This document shows positions 27,905 to 39,985 of a stretch of 64,000 bases of DNA, piece by piece. The translations under genes and the position numbers were made by a program. Below the pieces are notes generated by a model, which worked only from the letters and a program-made list of their open reading frames with translations, made no database searches and had not been told where the DNA came from. The DNA lies in NCBI GenBank assembly GCA_021613535.1, contig CP075496.1, forward strand, positions 1,178,001-1,242,000. Direction: 5' to 3'. The stretch's first letter is position 1. Every line of letters begins with the position of its first letter. This DNA comes from Adineta vaga. Taxonomy: Eukaryota; Rotifera.

Positions 27905-30559
27905 TTACCTAAGTTTATCATTGACAATTTTAATATTATTCTTCAATTGTTCGATATCTTGTTCAGGCATTTGTGTCTGTTTTTCTAAGAGAAGATGAGC
28001 TTTATTAAAATAATCTAAAGCCATACGAAATTCTTGAGTTTTAGAATAAACTGTACCAATATTCGCATAACTTCTTGCAACATCAATATGTGTATCTGAT
28101 AATAATTTCAAACGAATTTCTAATGCTGTTTTTAAATTTGATAAAGAATTATTATAATCACGCATATCTGAATAGGCAATACCAATATTATTATGTAAAG
28201 ATGCCATTTGTAAATGTTGAGCTGGTAATTGACGTGTACGAATTTCTAAAGCTTGTTCATAATGTTCTAATTCTTCTTCATATTGTTCTTGTTTACTATA
28301 AATTAATGCAAGATTATGATGAATACATGCACTATGTAATGGTAATGAACTATTTTCTAAAGCTTTATTAAAATGAATTAATGCTTGATCTGTTTGATCT
28401 TGTCGAGCATAGACAAGACCAAGACTATTATGTAAAGAAGATTTGATTAATTTATCAGTTGGTTTTAAATGTAGAGCTTTTTCAAAATAAGTTAAAGCTT
28501 GATCATAATCATTTTTTAAATATGAACAAAGACCAAGACCACGATAACATTCAAGTTTTAATGAAGATTCATTGTTTTCTTTTGATAAATATTTATAAAA
28601 TTGTTCAGCAGAATTCGGAGAAATTTGACGAAGAAGATTTGCTATAATTGTTGAATTTTCTGTTGTTTTTGTTTTTGTATTTGTTAAAAATGTAAATACT
28701 TGAGAAAAATCTTGATTCGTTCGTTCATCATATAATGTTAATTGAATTGTCCAACAATCATTATTAACATCAAATCCAACAGTATTAATTCGAAAAATAG
28801 AACCAATAAAAAACAGAATCGAATAAATATCTTCATTATCATTATCATTCGAAGAAGATCGATTTAAATCAATAAAAGGACGTTGTTTTTGTTGTGAATA
28901 TTCCCATGGAATTTTGATTTCAAATAAAACTCGATGAATTAAATTCGTTTTCGGAAAATTTTCACGAAGATTTGTTAAACAATCTTGACGATTTTTACTT
29001 GCTAACATAAAATTATTCATTGATAACATTTCACCTGAATTTAAAATTCAATCACTAAACTATTCTTTACTCAATTTTCTCTTACCGATATTAGATTTAA
29101 TTTTAAGAAAAGTTTCATTGGCCAATGCTTGTCCTCGATAAAACATTTTATCATTTGTTGATCGTGCACTATTAAATCTTGCTGAATTATTTGTATAAAA
29201 CGTTTGCTTTTGATTTAATATTGTTGATTGTTCGATCATATAATTATGCATATCATGAATAAAAAATCTTAATAGAAATAAAATTTGAATATCTAATGTT
29301 AACAAAGATTGAGTTAACATTCGTCGAAGGAAACAATCACGTTGAAACCATGAGAAAGGATCTTTGGATGAATGATATTCATTAGTAAATTGTTTGATTA
29401 ATTTGTATTGTTTTCGATTTGAATGATAATATTTTTGAAGAAATTTAATAAAATCATGATTAGTTGAATTATGTGATGAATTTAAACAATATTGTTGAAG
29501 AAATAATTGATAGAAGAGAAAACGAAGATGATCTGTTGAATGATTATGCGTTTGAATGGCATCTATACGACTATAAACGCTTATAGGAATTAAATCGTAA
29601 ATATCCAAGGAAATTTTCACATCAGATAATAATTGTTCGAATAAAGTTTCACGATCGAAATAAATACCTTTGATCTAAATTTGAAAAAAAAAACAAATTA
29701 GATTTCTTCAATCCAGGAAGAATGTGTAGTCACACTCCTAGATAAGTTTGCCAGAGATGTACATTGAAACACTAACTTTCGTCATATTCTTCTTGATCAA
29801 AGTCTATTCAATCATATGATATTGAGTATAGTAAGTTACTCGTATGTTTTACTACGACGGAATTTAAAGAAAAAAATAAACAACATGATTAATGATTAAT
29901 CGTAGAGTCAGAATTATGTTTTTTCTTTCCTACGTAAATGCCATTTCTTGTAAAGCTTCTCAATAGTAACAACAACAACAACAAGAAATGTTCTAATTTG
30001 AATAACATAATTGTAAACTATTTGTAGATGTTCGTTACTCATCATATTAATTCATGTTGAAAACATACTCGTCAAAGTTCATTACTCTTAGCATTAATCA
30101 ACTAAAATTTAATTGTTTAAGTGTATCTCTTACCTTTGAATATCTTTTCGTCCAATGTTTTTCAATATGTTTTGATTTTTCATCTTGATAAACATAAATC
30201 GCAATAATTTGTGATAATTCATGTATATGTGAGATAAGATTAGTAATATATTGATTTGAAACAATAAGAAAGATTCCAGTTTTTCTATTTATATCTTTAA
30301 GAAATGCTTCACATTGATCTGGATCATTAAAACAGCAAATATAATCAATAATAGCTCGAAGATCCGGATCATTTTCATCGAAATGTTTGTCCAAACAAAC
30401 AAGTGTAAATGGTTCGAGATTTTCTCCACGTTTTTCTATTGAATTTATCGGAGGTAATTTATTTGCTTTTCCAATTGATGTATCACTTGTTGCTGTTGAA
30501 TCGACTATCTTATTTTTATGTACTGAAGATAGAATCGGAAAACTTGACCCACATCCCAT
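27905..30559 (-). CDS. ADP-ribosyltransferase-like domain fused to TPR (kinesin-light-chain-like) repeats
   Basis: Three exons: 30559-30134, 29674-29086 and 29034-27905; about 715 aa. The N-terminus MGCGSS suggests N-myristoylation. A bdelloid-typical N-terminal domain follows (FTLVCLDKHFDEND, YICCFNDPDQCEAFL), then an arginine-ADP-ribosyltransferase-like fold with YRGQALANE and the late GSIFRI strand, then tandem TPRs (YRGLGLCSYLKNDYDQALTY; ALIYSKQEQYEEELEHYEQA; NIGTVYSKTQEF). Such ART/TPR fusions are expanded in bdelloids. Of the R-S-E triad, the Arg (YRG) is present. The STS-like position reads NNFMLAS, and the residues before the GSIFRI strand (YSILFF) lack the usual catalytic Glu, so activity is doubtful. 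Intron 1 (459 bp) is long. The final AGG-TAA overlaps a GTAAGA donor-like sequence, so a further exon is possible. Confidence 0.8.
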
Positions 30560-31817
30560 GATTAGCTTTGAAATATCCTCTTTACAAACTTTTCAATTGA
30601 AAAAAAAATATATATATGAATAAAATTGCCTTGAAATTTCACAATCGTTTGTCAACTGACATCAGATTCTAAGCAACAAACAATTTTTTTCTCTTCATTT
30701 TTTTCTCTTCTCCTTTTTTGGAGAACAGAAGAACGATGCAATTGCAAAAAATGTATTTGCCACGTAAATGTTGTTTTGCTATTTCTTTTCTTTTCTATGA
30801 CGATATGACAACCGTGATCATATCAACACAAATTGCATGACTTCGTAAACATTTTTGTGTAACCTTGGCACGGACACAGGAACATTGAATAAAACAAAAA
30901 TAAATGTAGAGTAATACTGCACAGACAATTATTCTCGATTGAAAAAGAGATCTACGGAAGATTATCGATAAGGAAATAAGATACGTTTTTAGAATTCATC
31001 GGTATCTGAATAAATTAATTCAGTAATACGATATCCTTTTTCTCGTGATTCTATTGACGTCAGTTTGTTCTATAAAGGAATGAACATTTTCCAAAAATTA
31101 ACTGAAAAAAAAAGTGCTCATTTTAATTTCAAGGTTAACTTGACACACACACGCACATTAAAAAAACTTAAGAAAATAAAATAAAGATTATTTCTACCAC
31201 ATCATTGAGTTTGATTATTAGCAAAAGGAAAAAAAATAGTTTTTGTACTTTTCTATAAATAATATATATACTTTTCTTTTATCGTAGGAAAACATCACGA
31301 ACCAATTGAAGAACAATTGATTTCAAAGAAAAGGAAACGCAGTACATTATTCACAAATCTTTATTGTTTACAAAGAAACGTTTTCTTTTCATAAAGAGTT
31401 GAGAGAAGAAAATAGAACAGTTCAATCATATACATATGTTTTTCTTTCGACATTAGCAAAGTTTACCTATATTTATCTAAAGATATTAGTTACGGCATTG
31501 AATTCGAGCGATCGCTATTGAAGATAATTTTTAGTAGACGCCAACTTTGTAAAGTAGATGTCGCTGGTAATTCCTACTTATTCGTTATTCGTCGTTGAAT
31601 ATAGTCAATCTATCCATCCCTCTCTATTTTCAATTTAGCCAATAAATGCAAGAATTGTATAATAAAACTTTTTATGACGTCATTGGAATATGAAATTTTA
31701 TTGTATTGACAAAGTGTCAGAGTCATAAAATAGGAATGTATAAAAGGATTGTAATGATTACTTTACCTTCATTTATCGTAGTCGAAAATTCGAGTATAAA
31801 CAAAGGTTTTTGTCATC
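30560..31817. other. divergent intergenic region
   Basis: About 1.25 kb between the divergent ART/TPR and UBE2M starts. It contains a palindromic CRE (TGACGTCA, 31055-31062) and a CA run near 31145, plus the promoter elements annotated separately. No gene seen. Confidence 0.45.
31639..31682 (+). promoter_or_regulatory. CCAAT box and CRE palindrome upstream of UBE2M
   Basis: CCAAT at 31639-31643 and the 8-bp palindrome TGACGTCA at 31675-31682 (inside ATGACGTCAT) lie 136-179 bp upstream of the UBE2M ATG. This is a typical spacing for a CREB/ATF-type and NF-Y-type proximal promoter. Motif match only. Confidence 0.35.
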
Positions 31818-32610
31818 ATGCTTGGTCTTTCTTCATCAGATCAATCAGTAAAAAAACGAGATACATTTTCTCGTCTTCGTATTCTTAGAGGTAATTGACA
31901 AATTTCATTCAAATTTATTTCACAAACTCTTTTTCTAAATAGATCTCACAGAATTACATACATTACCATCAACATGTGAAGTTACACTAGTCGATCCTAA
32001 TGATGTTTCTCAATTGATAGTAACGATTTCACCTGATGATGTAAATATAAATATAAAAAGGAAGATTAACTGAAATATTTTTTGTTTTAATTTCAGGGTT
32101 TTTATAAAGGTGGCCGTTTTATATTCTCGATTGTAATATCAGATGATTATCCTTGTACTCCGCCGAAAGTTAAATGTACGCAAACGATTTATCATCCAAA
32201 TATTGATTTGAAAGGAAATGTTTGCTTGAATATTCTAAGGTAGGCAAAAGATAATTGCTTTATTTTAAGTAACAAAATTATTCGTTTTAGAGAGGATTGG
32301 AAACCAATGTTATCAATAGTGACTGTTGTTCTTGGATTAGTTTTCCTGTTTTTAGTAAGTAGAACTCTAATCATGATCACTTTTCGATGTTGAGAGATCG
32401 ATCACACACTTAAACCTTTCCTTCTGATTTATCATAAACAATATCTAACAAATCTATTTTTAGGAACCTAATCCTGATGATCCATTGAATCAAGATGCAG
32501 CTGCACTATTCAAACAAAATATCGATCGATTCAAATTCAATGTGACGCGAAGTATGCGTGGTGAAAATTTCGATAATGTAGAATATGATGATGTACTTCT
32601 TTCTGAATAA
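31818..32610 (+). CDS. UBE2M: NEDD8-conjugating enzyme E2 (UBC12)
   Basis: E2 enzyme that carries NEDD8 to cullins. Five exons: 31818-31890, 31943-32040, 32097-32239, 32291-32354 and 32464-32610; about 174 aa. UBC12-specific motifs are [20 protein letters not shown] with the catalytic Cys, DEGFYKGG-like [34 protein letters not shown] and NVTRSMRG. The N-terminal extension is shorter than in vertebrate UBE2M but keeps a hydrophobic LGL start that could dock on the NEDD8 E1. The stop is 53 bp before the NOL9 ATG on the same strand, suggesting an operon. Confidence 0.94.
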
Positions 32611-32663
32611 ATCTTTTTGTTGAATAAAATAATAACATTTTTTACTAACGATTTTGTTTGTAG

Positions 32664-35221
32664 ATGAAAAAAGGCAAAGTAGCGCCAGTTATTGTTGAAA
32701 CAAAAGTGGGAAAATTTCTTTTACGAGATTTTCGTCCACCTATTCAATTACGTACATCACCACGTAAAATGAAAACAAAGATAAAGAAAGATTTAAAACG
32801 ATTAGATGAAAATTCTTTTGGATTATCGACAAATAAAAAACGTAAAAATAAAGTTAAAAAACAATTAAATTTTCATGAAGATAATCAAGAAGAAGAAAAA
32901 GAAGAAGAATCTTCTCTATTCATTATATTCAATAATGAACAAGATATTGAATTCAATGAAGATGAATTAACAAATACGAAATCGATGTAATCACCTTCTT
33001 CGCTCTTTATCTTTTATTGAAAATGTTTTGTTCTTTTAGTCTTTGTTTTGTTAATTCTAAAACTCGTCGAATGTTAATCTTTTCTCCACAATCATGTCGG
33101 ATAACTCTATTAGGAGTCTTTACCTTAGAACAAATCTTTGGTTCATCAGCCAATCTTCATGGTTTTACTCTTGAATTATCTCAACGCTATCCAATATTTA
33201 ATCTTTCCTCTCAATCATTAATGTCAATTGAAACAACGACATCAAAAACTTCACTTTCAGAAAATCAAATTCGAACATTTTTCGATAATTATCAATTACA
33301 ATTCTCATCACCAGATTCATTTGTAGGATTAGTACAGAAATTTGCCAAAGTTCATCATGATTTATCGGTTTTTCATATTGAACAATTTCAAACAACATGG
33401 ATCGAATCAATGAAAGAATTTAGTCAAAGTCATCTAGCAAATCAATGGTTATTCAATAATAAAACTAATAGTGATGAAGATGAACAAACACAAAATAATG
33501 AAAATTTCAAACAATTATGGCCAGGAATGGGAATTTTCAAGAATAGTTATGTAAGATAGACAAGTTTTCAATTAAATATCTTATAGAAAGTATTGAAGGG
33601 ATATACAATGAGATGAGTTGAACAGCAAAAATTGTTTGTAGAAATCTTTGACTAAATCTTCTTACATTTCCGAGTGAAATAAAAATGTTTTCTTCTTTAA
33701 ATTTAGACTCAATCTATAACTTATTCAGCAGATATTCAATCAATAACCAATTCCATCATTTCACGTCTTTCTACAAAAACCACGAGTGATCCATTAGTTG
33801 TATTTGTTTGTGGTGCAAAAGATTCTGGAAAATCCACATATCTTCGTTATTTAATTAATCGATGTCTTTCTCAATCATCTCATCCAAAAATTACCTTTTT
33901 GGATAGTGATATTGGTCAAAGTGAATTCACTCCTAGTGGTTGTATATCATTAATAAACAATCTTCATCAACCATTATTTGGTCCAGCAGCATCACATTTA
34001 ACAAAACCATTAAAATCGTTTTATTTTGGAAATATTAAAGTTGAGAATGATAAACTTATTGAGTATTTGAATTATGTTAAATATCTATATGATTTCATAC
34101 AAAATCAACGACAAGATTTATTAGTTGTTAACACAATGGGATGGGGATCAGGTAAGAAAATTTCAATGAATAATACAAAATCTAATCTTGGTTTTTCAAT
34201 AAAATTAGATTCTGGTCTTGTGATAATGAAAGAATTAATTGATCTTATTAAACCAGATATTCTTATTCAATTACGTTCATCCAATCCACATTTTCGTCAT
34301 ATAATGCCCGCTTGATTCTCAATGGTCATTGAATGCTTCGATTTCTGAAGTTTTTCGTCAAAACAATCATATTCCAATGAATTATTCATATAATCATTAT
34401 GAATATCATTTATTATTAACACCTGTTCGTCAACATACTCATGGAAAATCAAATTTAACTCGTCAAGCTTGTCTTTGGTCATATTTTTCTCAATTAGAAA
34501 CAAAACATTCTCTTCTGAAACCTTTCATTGATTATCTCAATCATATTCATATCTTTTCATTCGAAAGACTTGGTATCGGCTTATTACATCGACAAATTCA
34601 ACCAAAATATTTCTTACAAGTTTTAAATGGATCAATTATTGGTTTATGCCGCGTCAAAACAGATATGGTTTGTTGTTTTTATTTAGTTGAATTGAGTAAA
34701 TGAGAAGAGAAAGACGTTCGAATCTACTTTTGTGCTAAGGGCAATGATGATATTGTAGCCGGAGTAATGAAATCTATTCATATTTTAGTGATTCTTTGCT
34801 ATTCTGAGCCCAATTATTTGTTTTTTAATGTAAAATATTGGTTTCTTTTATAGTTATATTATCCATCTAATTCATATCCAGCTTTGATTGATGAACGAGC
34901 TAATCTTGAATGTTTTGGATTTGGTAAAAGAGAAAATAAATATCGAATTATTTATGAATGAAAAAATTCTTTAGGATTTATTCGTTCAATTGATATGAAT
35001 CGTCGTGAAATTCATGTTATTATTCCTGATCATACTTTACCAAAATCAATGATAAATGCTTTGATTAAAGGATATGATGATTGTCCAGAAGAATTTTATT
35101 TTATGTCAATTGATCGAGTAATGATTCTTTAATTCTCATTTTAATTTATTAATTTTCTAATTTTTAGTGGCGTGGTCAAATGCCTCCTTATGTAACTGGT
35201 CTAATTAGTTCAACTACATGA
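32664..35221 (+). CDS. NOL9: polynucleotide 5'-hydroxyl kinase NOL9/Grc3, apparent one-base frameshift
   Basis: Nucleolar RNA kinase of ITS2 processing. Exons: 32664-32986, 33040-33550, 33707-34151, 34209-34667, 34854-34923, 34975-35117 and 35168-35221. The N-terminus is basic and acidic (KKDLKRLDEN, NQEEEKEEESS), as expected for a nucleolar tail. The P-loop is VCGAKDSGKSTYLRYL, with Walker-B-like TFLDSDIGQSEFTPSG, then NTMGWGS and IQLRSSNP. The C-terminus has the family's GFIRSIDMN and TGLISSTT end. In exon 4 the frame ends at TGA (34313-34315), while homology resumes one frame over from about 34308, at a CCC run (34307-34309). A single surplus C would explain it. A TAG sits directly before the ATG, an acceptor suited to trans-splicing. 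Intron 5 (186 bp) hosts a candidate snoRNA. Confidence 0.88.
34739..34811 (+). ncRNA. candidate box C/D snoRNA in NOL9 intron
   Basis: GGGC (34739-34742), one base, box C ATGATGA (34744-34750), then box D CTGA (34804-34807) and GCCC (34808-34811), which pairs perfectly with GGGC. The element is 73 nt, inside a 186 bp intron where neighbours are about 55 bp, and ends 40 nt before the 3' splice site, the usual placement for an intron-processed snoRNA. The antisense stretch before box D ends TTCTTTGCTATT; target not determined. Confidence 0.6.
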
Positions 35222-35396
35222 TGAAATCAAAGTTTATTCCTTAGAGACAAACTAGAAGAAGAAGAAGAAGAAAACAAACAAAATAAGAGACAAACATTCA
35301 CTGTGCAATTGTAAAATTTGAAATAAAAGTAAAAGAGAAACTTTGTTAATATATCACAACAAAAAACAACAACAGCAATAATAAATTCTTGTCGTT

Positions 35397-38300
35397 TTAA
35401 TAATGTTCATCTTTGTCATCTTCCTCCTTTTCTTCTGCATCGTCATTATCTGTATCAGTTGGATACATTTGTTTGTATTGTGATTTAGGATTTTCTTTTG
35501 CTATGGATGATCGAGAATTTTGATTGTCTTGATCATTCGAACGAGCTGATTGATTTGTAAGAGTATCAAGACGAAGACGAGGAAGATTAGGTTGATTTTG
35601 ATCATCTCGTTCAATAGAATCTGCTTCACCGCGACGAGTTTTTGGTCGCGGTGAAGGTGTACGTGGTGGGGAACCTAAGTCTAATGTATTTTCGGGATCT
35701 AATTTTCTAAAAATATCTTTATAATTTGCCTCATCATCTTTCATACTGTGAAATGAAGGATTTCGTTCGTGTTCGTTTTTATTATTATGATTTGATTGAC
35801 GGTTTTTTCTTTGTATTTCTTCTTCTTCATCATCAGAATCTTTTGACGACTTTATTTTACGATTTGTAGGTGTATCTAAAGAATAATAGTTTCATAACAG
35901 AATGAGTTTTGAGTGAATTACCTTCACGATTTGAGTCTTCGATTTGAACTTGATATGTTTTCTCTGCACGATAGTCTGAATCATTTCGTTGAAGACTTTC
36001 TTTACATAAAAATATTGTTTTCTTCTGTGTTTCCGTATTGATTAAAACAATCTTGATGATAGAACAGAAATCTTTGATTTTTAAACAAAAAGAAAAAAAA
36101 AAGAAAGATTTACCTTGTCAATTTTCCATGTTTTTGCTTGAGATTCTGTATTAACATAACCAATTGTTAATGTTTTCACTGGCTCATCTTTCTCTTGATT
36201 AAAATTAACTTCAAATGTTTGTTCAACACCTGATTCAAATGTTGGACATAATTGATCAGATCTTCTTGTTAAATTGACTTCTTTTTTATGATTATTAAGG
36301 CGTAAAAATATTCGACTATGCTGAGTTGGATTAAATTCTCCATCATCAGTTTCTGATGGATAAATGATAACACGAAAACGAATTGGACGTTCTAAAGAAA
36401 ATCAAACTAAACGATTTCAAAATAAAAAAAAACAAGAAAATTTACCAGATGAATCGGGTGATGAACGTTGAGTTGAATCTTTTCTAGTTGGTACTGAAGT
36501 AGAATTATTCGATGATTTTCGTTCGATTTTCGGAGTTGCTTGGTCACTTTCGTCTTCAGAAGAATTTTTTCTTCGTTCAGATTTAGGTGGATTAGTTGGT
36601 GTTGATGAACGAGAAGATACTTTGGGTTTTTGTGGAGTTTTTCCAATTGATTGATTACTTTCACTACCTGTTGAGATACGTCGTGATGGTTTAACTGCAT
36701 CATTTGATGTTGTTGATGAACGTACAAGGGGTTTTGGTTTATATTGGATATGCTGTTCATCGTCGGAAGATGTTTGTTGTGATGGTTTCTGTTGAGTTTT
36801 TAATGGTTTGGGAGAATTAGTCGGTGTTGATGACCGTGAAGAAGTTTTTGATTGTTGCCGAACTTTTGCACTTGCTTGACGAGTTCGTTTTGGTGAAGGA
36901 GTTGATCTTGAATCATTTGTTCGTGCAGACGATCGTTCGTTAACACGTTCCTAGCAAAGAAATGTTTTTTCTCTGTTGAAAATTTCAATAGAACAAATTT
37001 ACTTGAGAAAGTTGAAGATATTTTTCTTGAAAACGATGAATCCAAGTTTTACACGGAAATATATAATGAGAGTGAGTTTCCGGATCAATAACTTCAATCT
37101 AAATATCAATTCAAATAGACAAATTATTCTTCGTTACAAATCTTACATGATCTAAATGCCATTTAATATCATCTCTATCGTCTTCATCTTCATCTTCATC
37201 TTGTGTTGATGACATATTCAATCGAATTTGTTCTGGTTTTCCAATATTTCGAAATTTAATTGGAATTGAATATGGTTTTGCCGATCTTGAATGTTCAATA
37301 AAGGGTTTCATATCGATTTCATATGATTCTGTTTCAATATTTTCCTCATCGACAATAAACGATAATTTCAAGAAGAATCTTTTCGATGAACCATTTGATC
37401 CCAGTCGAAAATTTCCAGTAGCAATACTAGTAGGATGAAATATAACTTGCCAAGTTTTTTTTGTTGAATCGTCTTTTCGAGTAACGTCATATGTGGTATC
37501 AGATTTTTCGGAGGAAACTTTTCGAATAGGTCGTGATGCACGTGGAGCAACCTAAAGAAACGTGGGATTTGTTTTCCTGGATAAAAATTCATCGTTGAAA
37601 AACAAACTTTAGGTGTTAATTCCGATGATTTCGATGATCTTTTACTGGTTTTCTTTGATTCGACACTTGAATCACTTCCATTAACTATCTTTTGCTTTTT
37701 TTTTCGATTTATTTTCTTCATCAAAATCTTGTGAATAATTATCGCCTAAAACACAAACCAAATTATCAATTTCGAACAAAAACTTCTCAACTTACTTGAA
37801 ACGGATGTATGTCGAATAGGTATTTGTACAGGTTCTGCTTTATTTTTTGGTTCATCTGAAACATTTACAGACACTGTTAATGGTTTTTCAGTTTTCTCTT
37901 TTTTCTCTTTTGGAGATTCGGCATATTTCTTCAATAGTGCTTGTTTTCCATATCGACATCTTTAGAATATCAATGAACATTTTTCAATCAATTCTTTTTT
38001 TAAAACATACTTAATACATGGTTTCGATCCAACAACTGATAAAACTGCAAAATGACCACGATCACCACCTAATCGAACACCATGTCGATGTTTATATTCA
38101 CAACATGTCGATATTCGACTATCAATTAAACCTTTAACATATAAGGATAAGCCAAATGGATAATCCGAATGACGTCGAGAATCAAATGTAAATTCCGCTA
38201 AAGATGAAAATATCAAATAAATTTTCAAATGAAATTGTTTTTCTTTTTTTACCTCCAGGTTTTAAAAGTCCTTTATAAACAATTAAATTTTCTCCTCCAC

Positions 38301-39354
38301 AATGTTGTTGCATAACCATAACTTCATCGATATCAGAGAAAACCATTCGATCATAATCAACTTTCGTATGTGGACCATAATAAATCATTTGAATTTGACA
38401 TGGTGGTGATGATGATCTTGCATTAGGATATTTTGTTGATGAACGAGGTTTTTGCTTAAAACAAAACAAGAAGATCGTTTTCTTTGAAGAAAAGAAGAGA
38501 AATGAATGAGTAATCTTTACTGATGATTTTGGTCGTTGAAGAGAACGAGGACGACGTTTTCGAGACTTTGATGAATGTTTTATTCGTCGATCAAGACTAA
38601 GATTTGCTGATTGAATACGAGGAATATGAGTATGTTCATCATTCTATTTAAAAAGAAAATAGATCAAAAAATCTTTGAAAACAAAACCTATCTTACAAAA
38701 TCACTATGATAATTGGCACTTCGAGGTCGTGATTGTGCCCAAGATGAATCTAATGATAATAAAGCCATATCACTTGAACCAGACATAAAACCTAAGGAAT
38801 TTCCACCTGCATGTCTTCTTCTTGATTCCTTAAAATAGAACAATATCTTGTGATTTTATTATTCATCAATCAATACGTTTTTCCTTACTTTAATATTATT
38901 GACTAATGCAGCTTTAGAAACTGTTTCAAAATACCGTTTCACTTCTGCATTTCGTGATCGTTCGATATCAATTGCTCTAAAGATAAATTTCTTAAAATAG
39001 AAATCTATTCTTCGATGTTCATCTTACCGATTGACAATATTTTCTGCCAGCATATGTCGAACATGTTTACGATGTTCACGTTGTGCTAATTTTGATCGAT
39101 ATTCTGCATCCGAAAGAATTTCTCCATGATTCGTTACCTAAATAAATCTATAAACATTCAATTCAATGAACTTATATTCATTTACCAATCCAGCATGTTT
39201 CAAATGTGATTGAATACGTTCGTTACTAAAATAACTTTGTAAATGTGGATCAGCTAACGAATTATATCGTGCCAATGTACTAAAAGGAAAAGATACGAAA
39301 ATTAAATTTTCAAATTCAAATCGATAAAGAATACCTTGATTCGAAATGGCTCAT
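35397..39354 (-). CDS. ERICH3: ERICH3 homologue with C-terminal PLAT-like domains
   Basis: Ciliary protein family. About 15 exons; starts MSHFES near 39354, stop at 35397. The N-terminus YNSLADPHLQSYFSNERIQS followed by HLKHAGLV and the LAQREHRKHVRHMLAENIV helix matches glutamate-rich protein 3. The central DUF4590-type domain has its signature Cys pattern: QQHCGGENLIVYKG, CCEYKHRHGVRLGGDRGHF and PCIKC. After Ser/Lys-rich linkers come two PLAT-like beta domains: one ending WHLDHIEVIDPETHSHYIFP, the other ending TWKIDKIVLINTETQKKTIF. Between them is a disordered Ser/Pro/Arg linker (STPTNSPK repeated), and the tail is acidic (DTDNDDAEEKEEDDKDEHY). PLAT domains are not something I know from vertebrate ERICH3, whose C-terminal half is Glu-rich and disordered. 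Confidence 0.82.
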
Positions 39355-39985
39355 TTTTTATTTTAATATCGAGTGATTCTCTTGACAATAGTTACTTTCC
39401 TTCCGTGGATGTTACAATATAAACATAGAGATCTACGCCATTTATTTAGTTTGATTCAAACTGTTGTCGAGCAACTGTTCGATATCGCAAATGAAATTTT
39501 AATTATAACTAAAATAAAATTTATTTTCATTACTTTATTTGAAATCTTCTATATTGAAATTTTCTTTTTGAAATTTTTCTTATTAGTATATGTGGCGCCA
39601 TCTTGAAATCTGTTCACAAAGTTCCGTCCAGCACATTTTTCATCAGTATAGTTTTTGTCGAGGTCATGATGAACATTTGGTTTACAAGAAAAATTTCCCT
39701 TTATTTCAGTCAATAAATTCGAGACGAATTTCTTTCGTTCTCTCACAAATCCCTCGATGGCTAGTATTGTAATCATTATCTTCTAAGACTATATGAACTA
39801 TGATACGTCCACAGCCGTTTGATTCTTTGTTTAGATCTATAGTAAAAGATGACTATAGATGATATCATCTCCGATTTCCTTTGTTTAATGTCTTGTATAA
39901 AAGAAATTGATATCGAAAGAAATTCTTTACAAGAAAAGCTAACTTTATATTCGAATATTCTTCCGTTGAATATACAATTTCAATC
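39355..39985. other. divergent intergenic region
   Basis: About 630 bp between the divergent starts of the ERICH3 homologue and the repeat-rich membrane protein. Short hydrophobic open frames on both strands (39373-39776) have no start context or splice support. Confidence 0.4.

Noticed and set aside
39549-39776. 75-residue minus-strand open frame with several Cys
   Set aside because: No signal peptide, splice support or recognisable family; too short to call.
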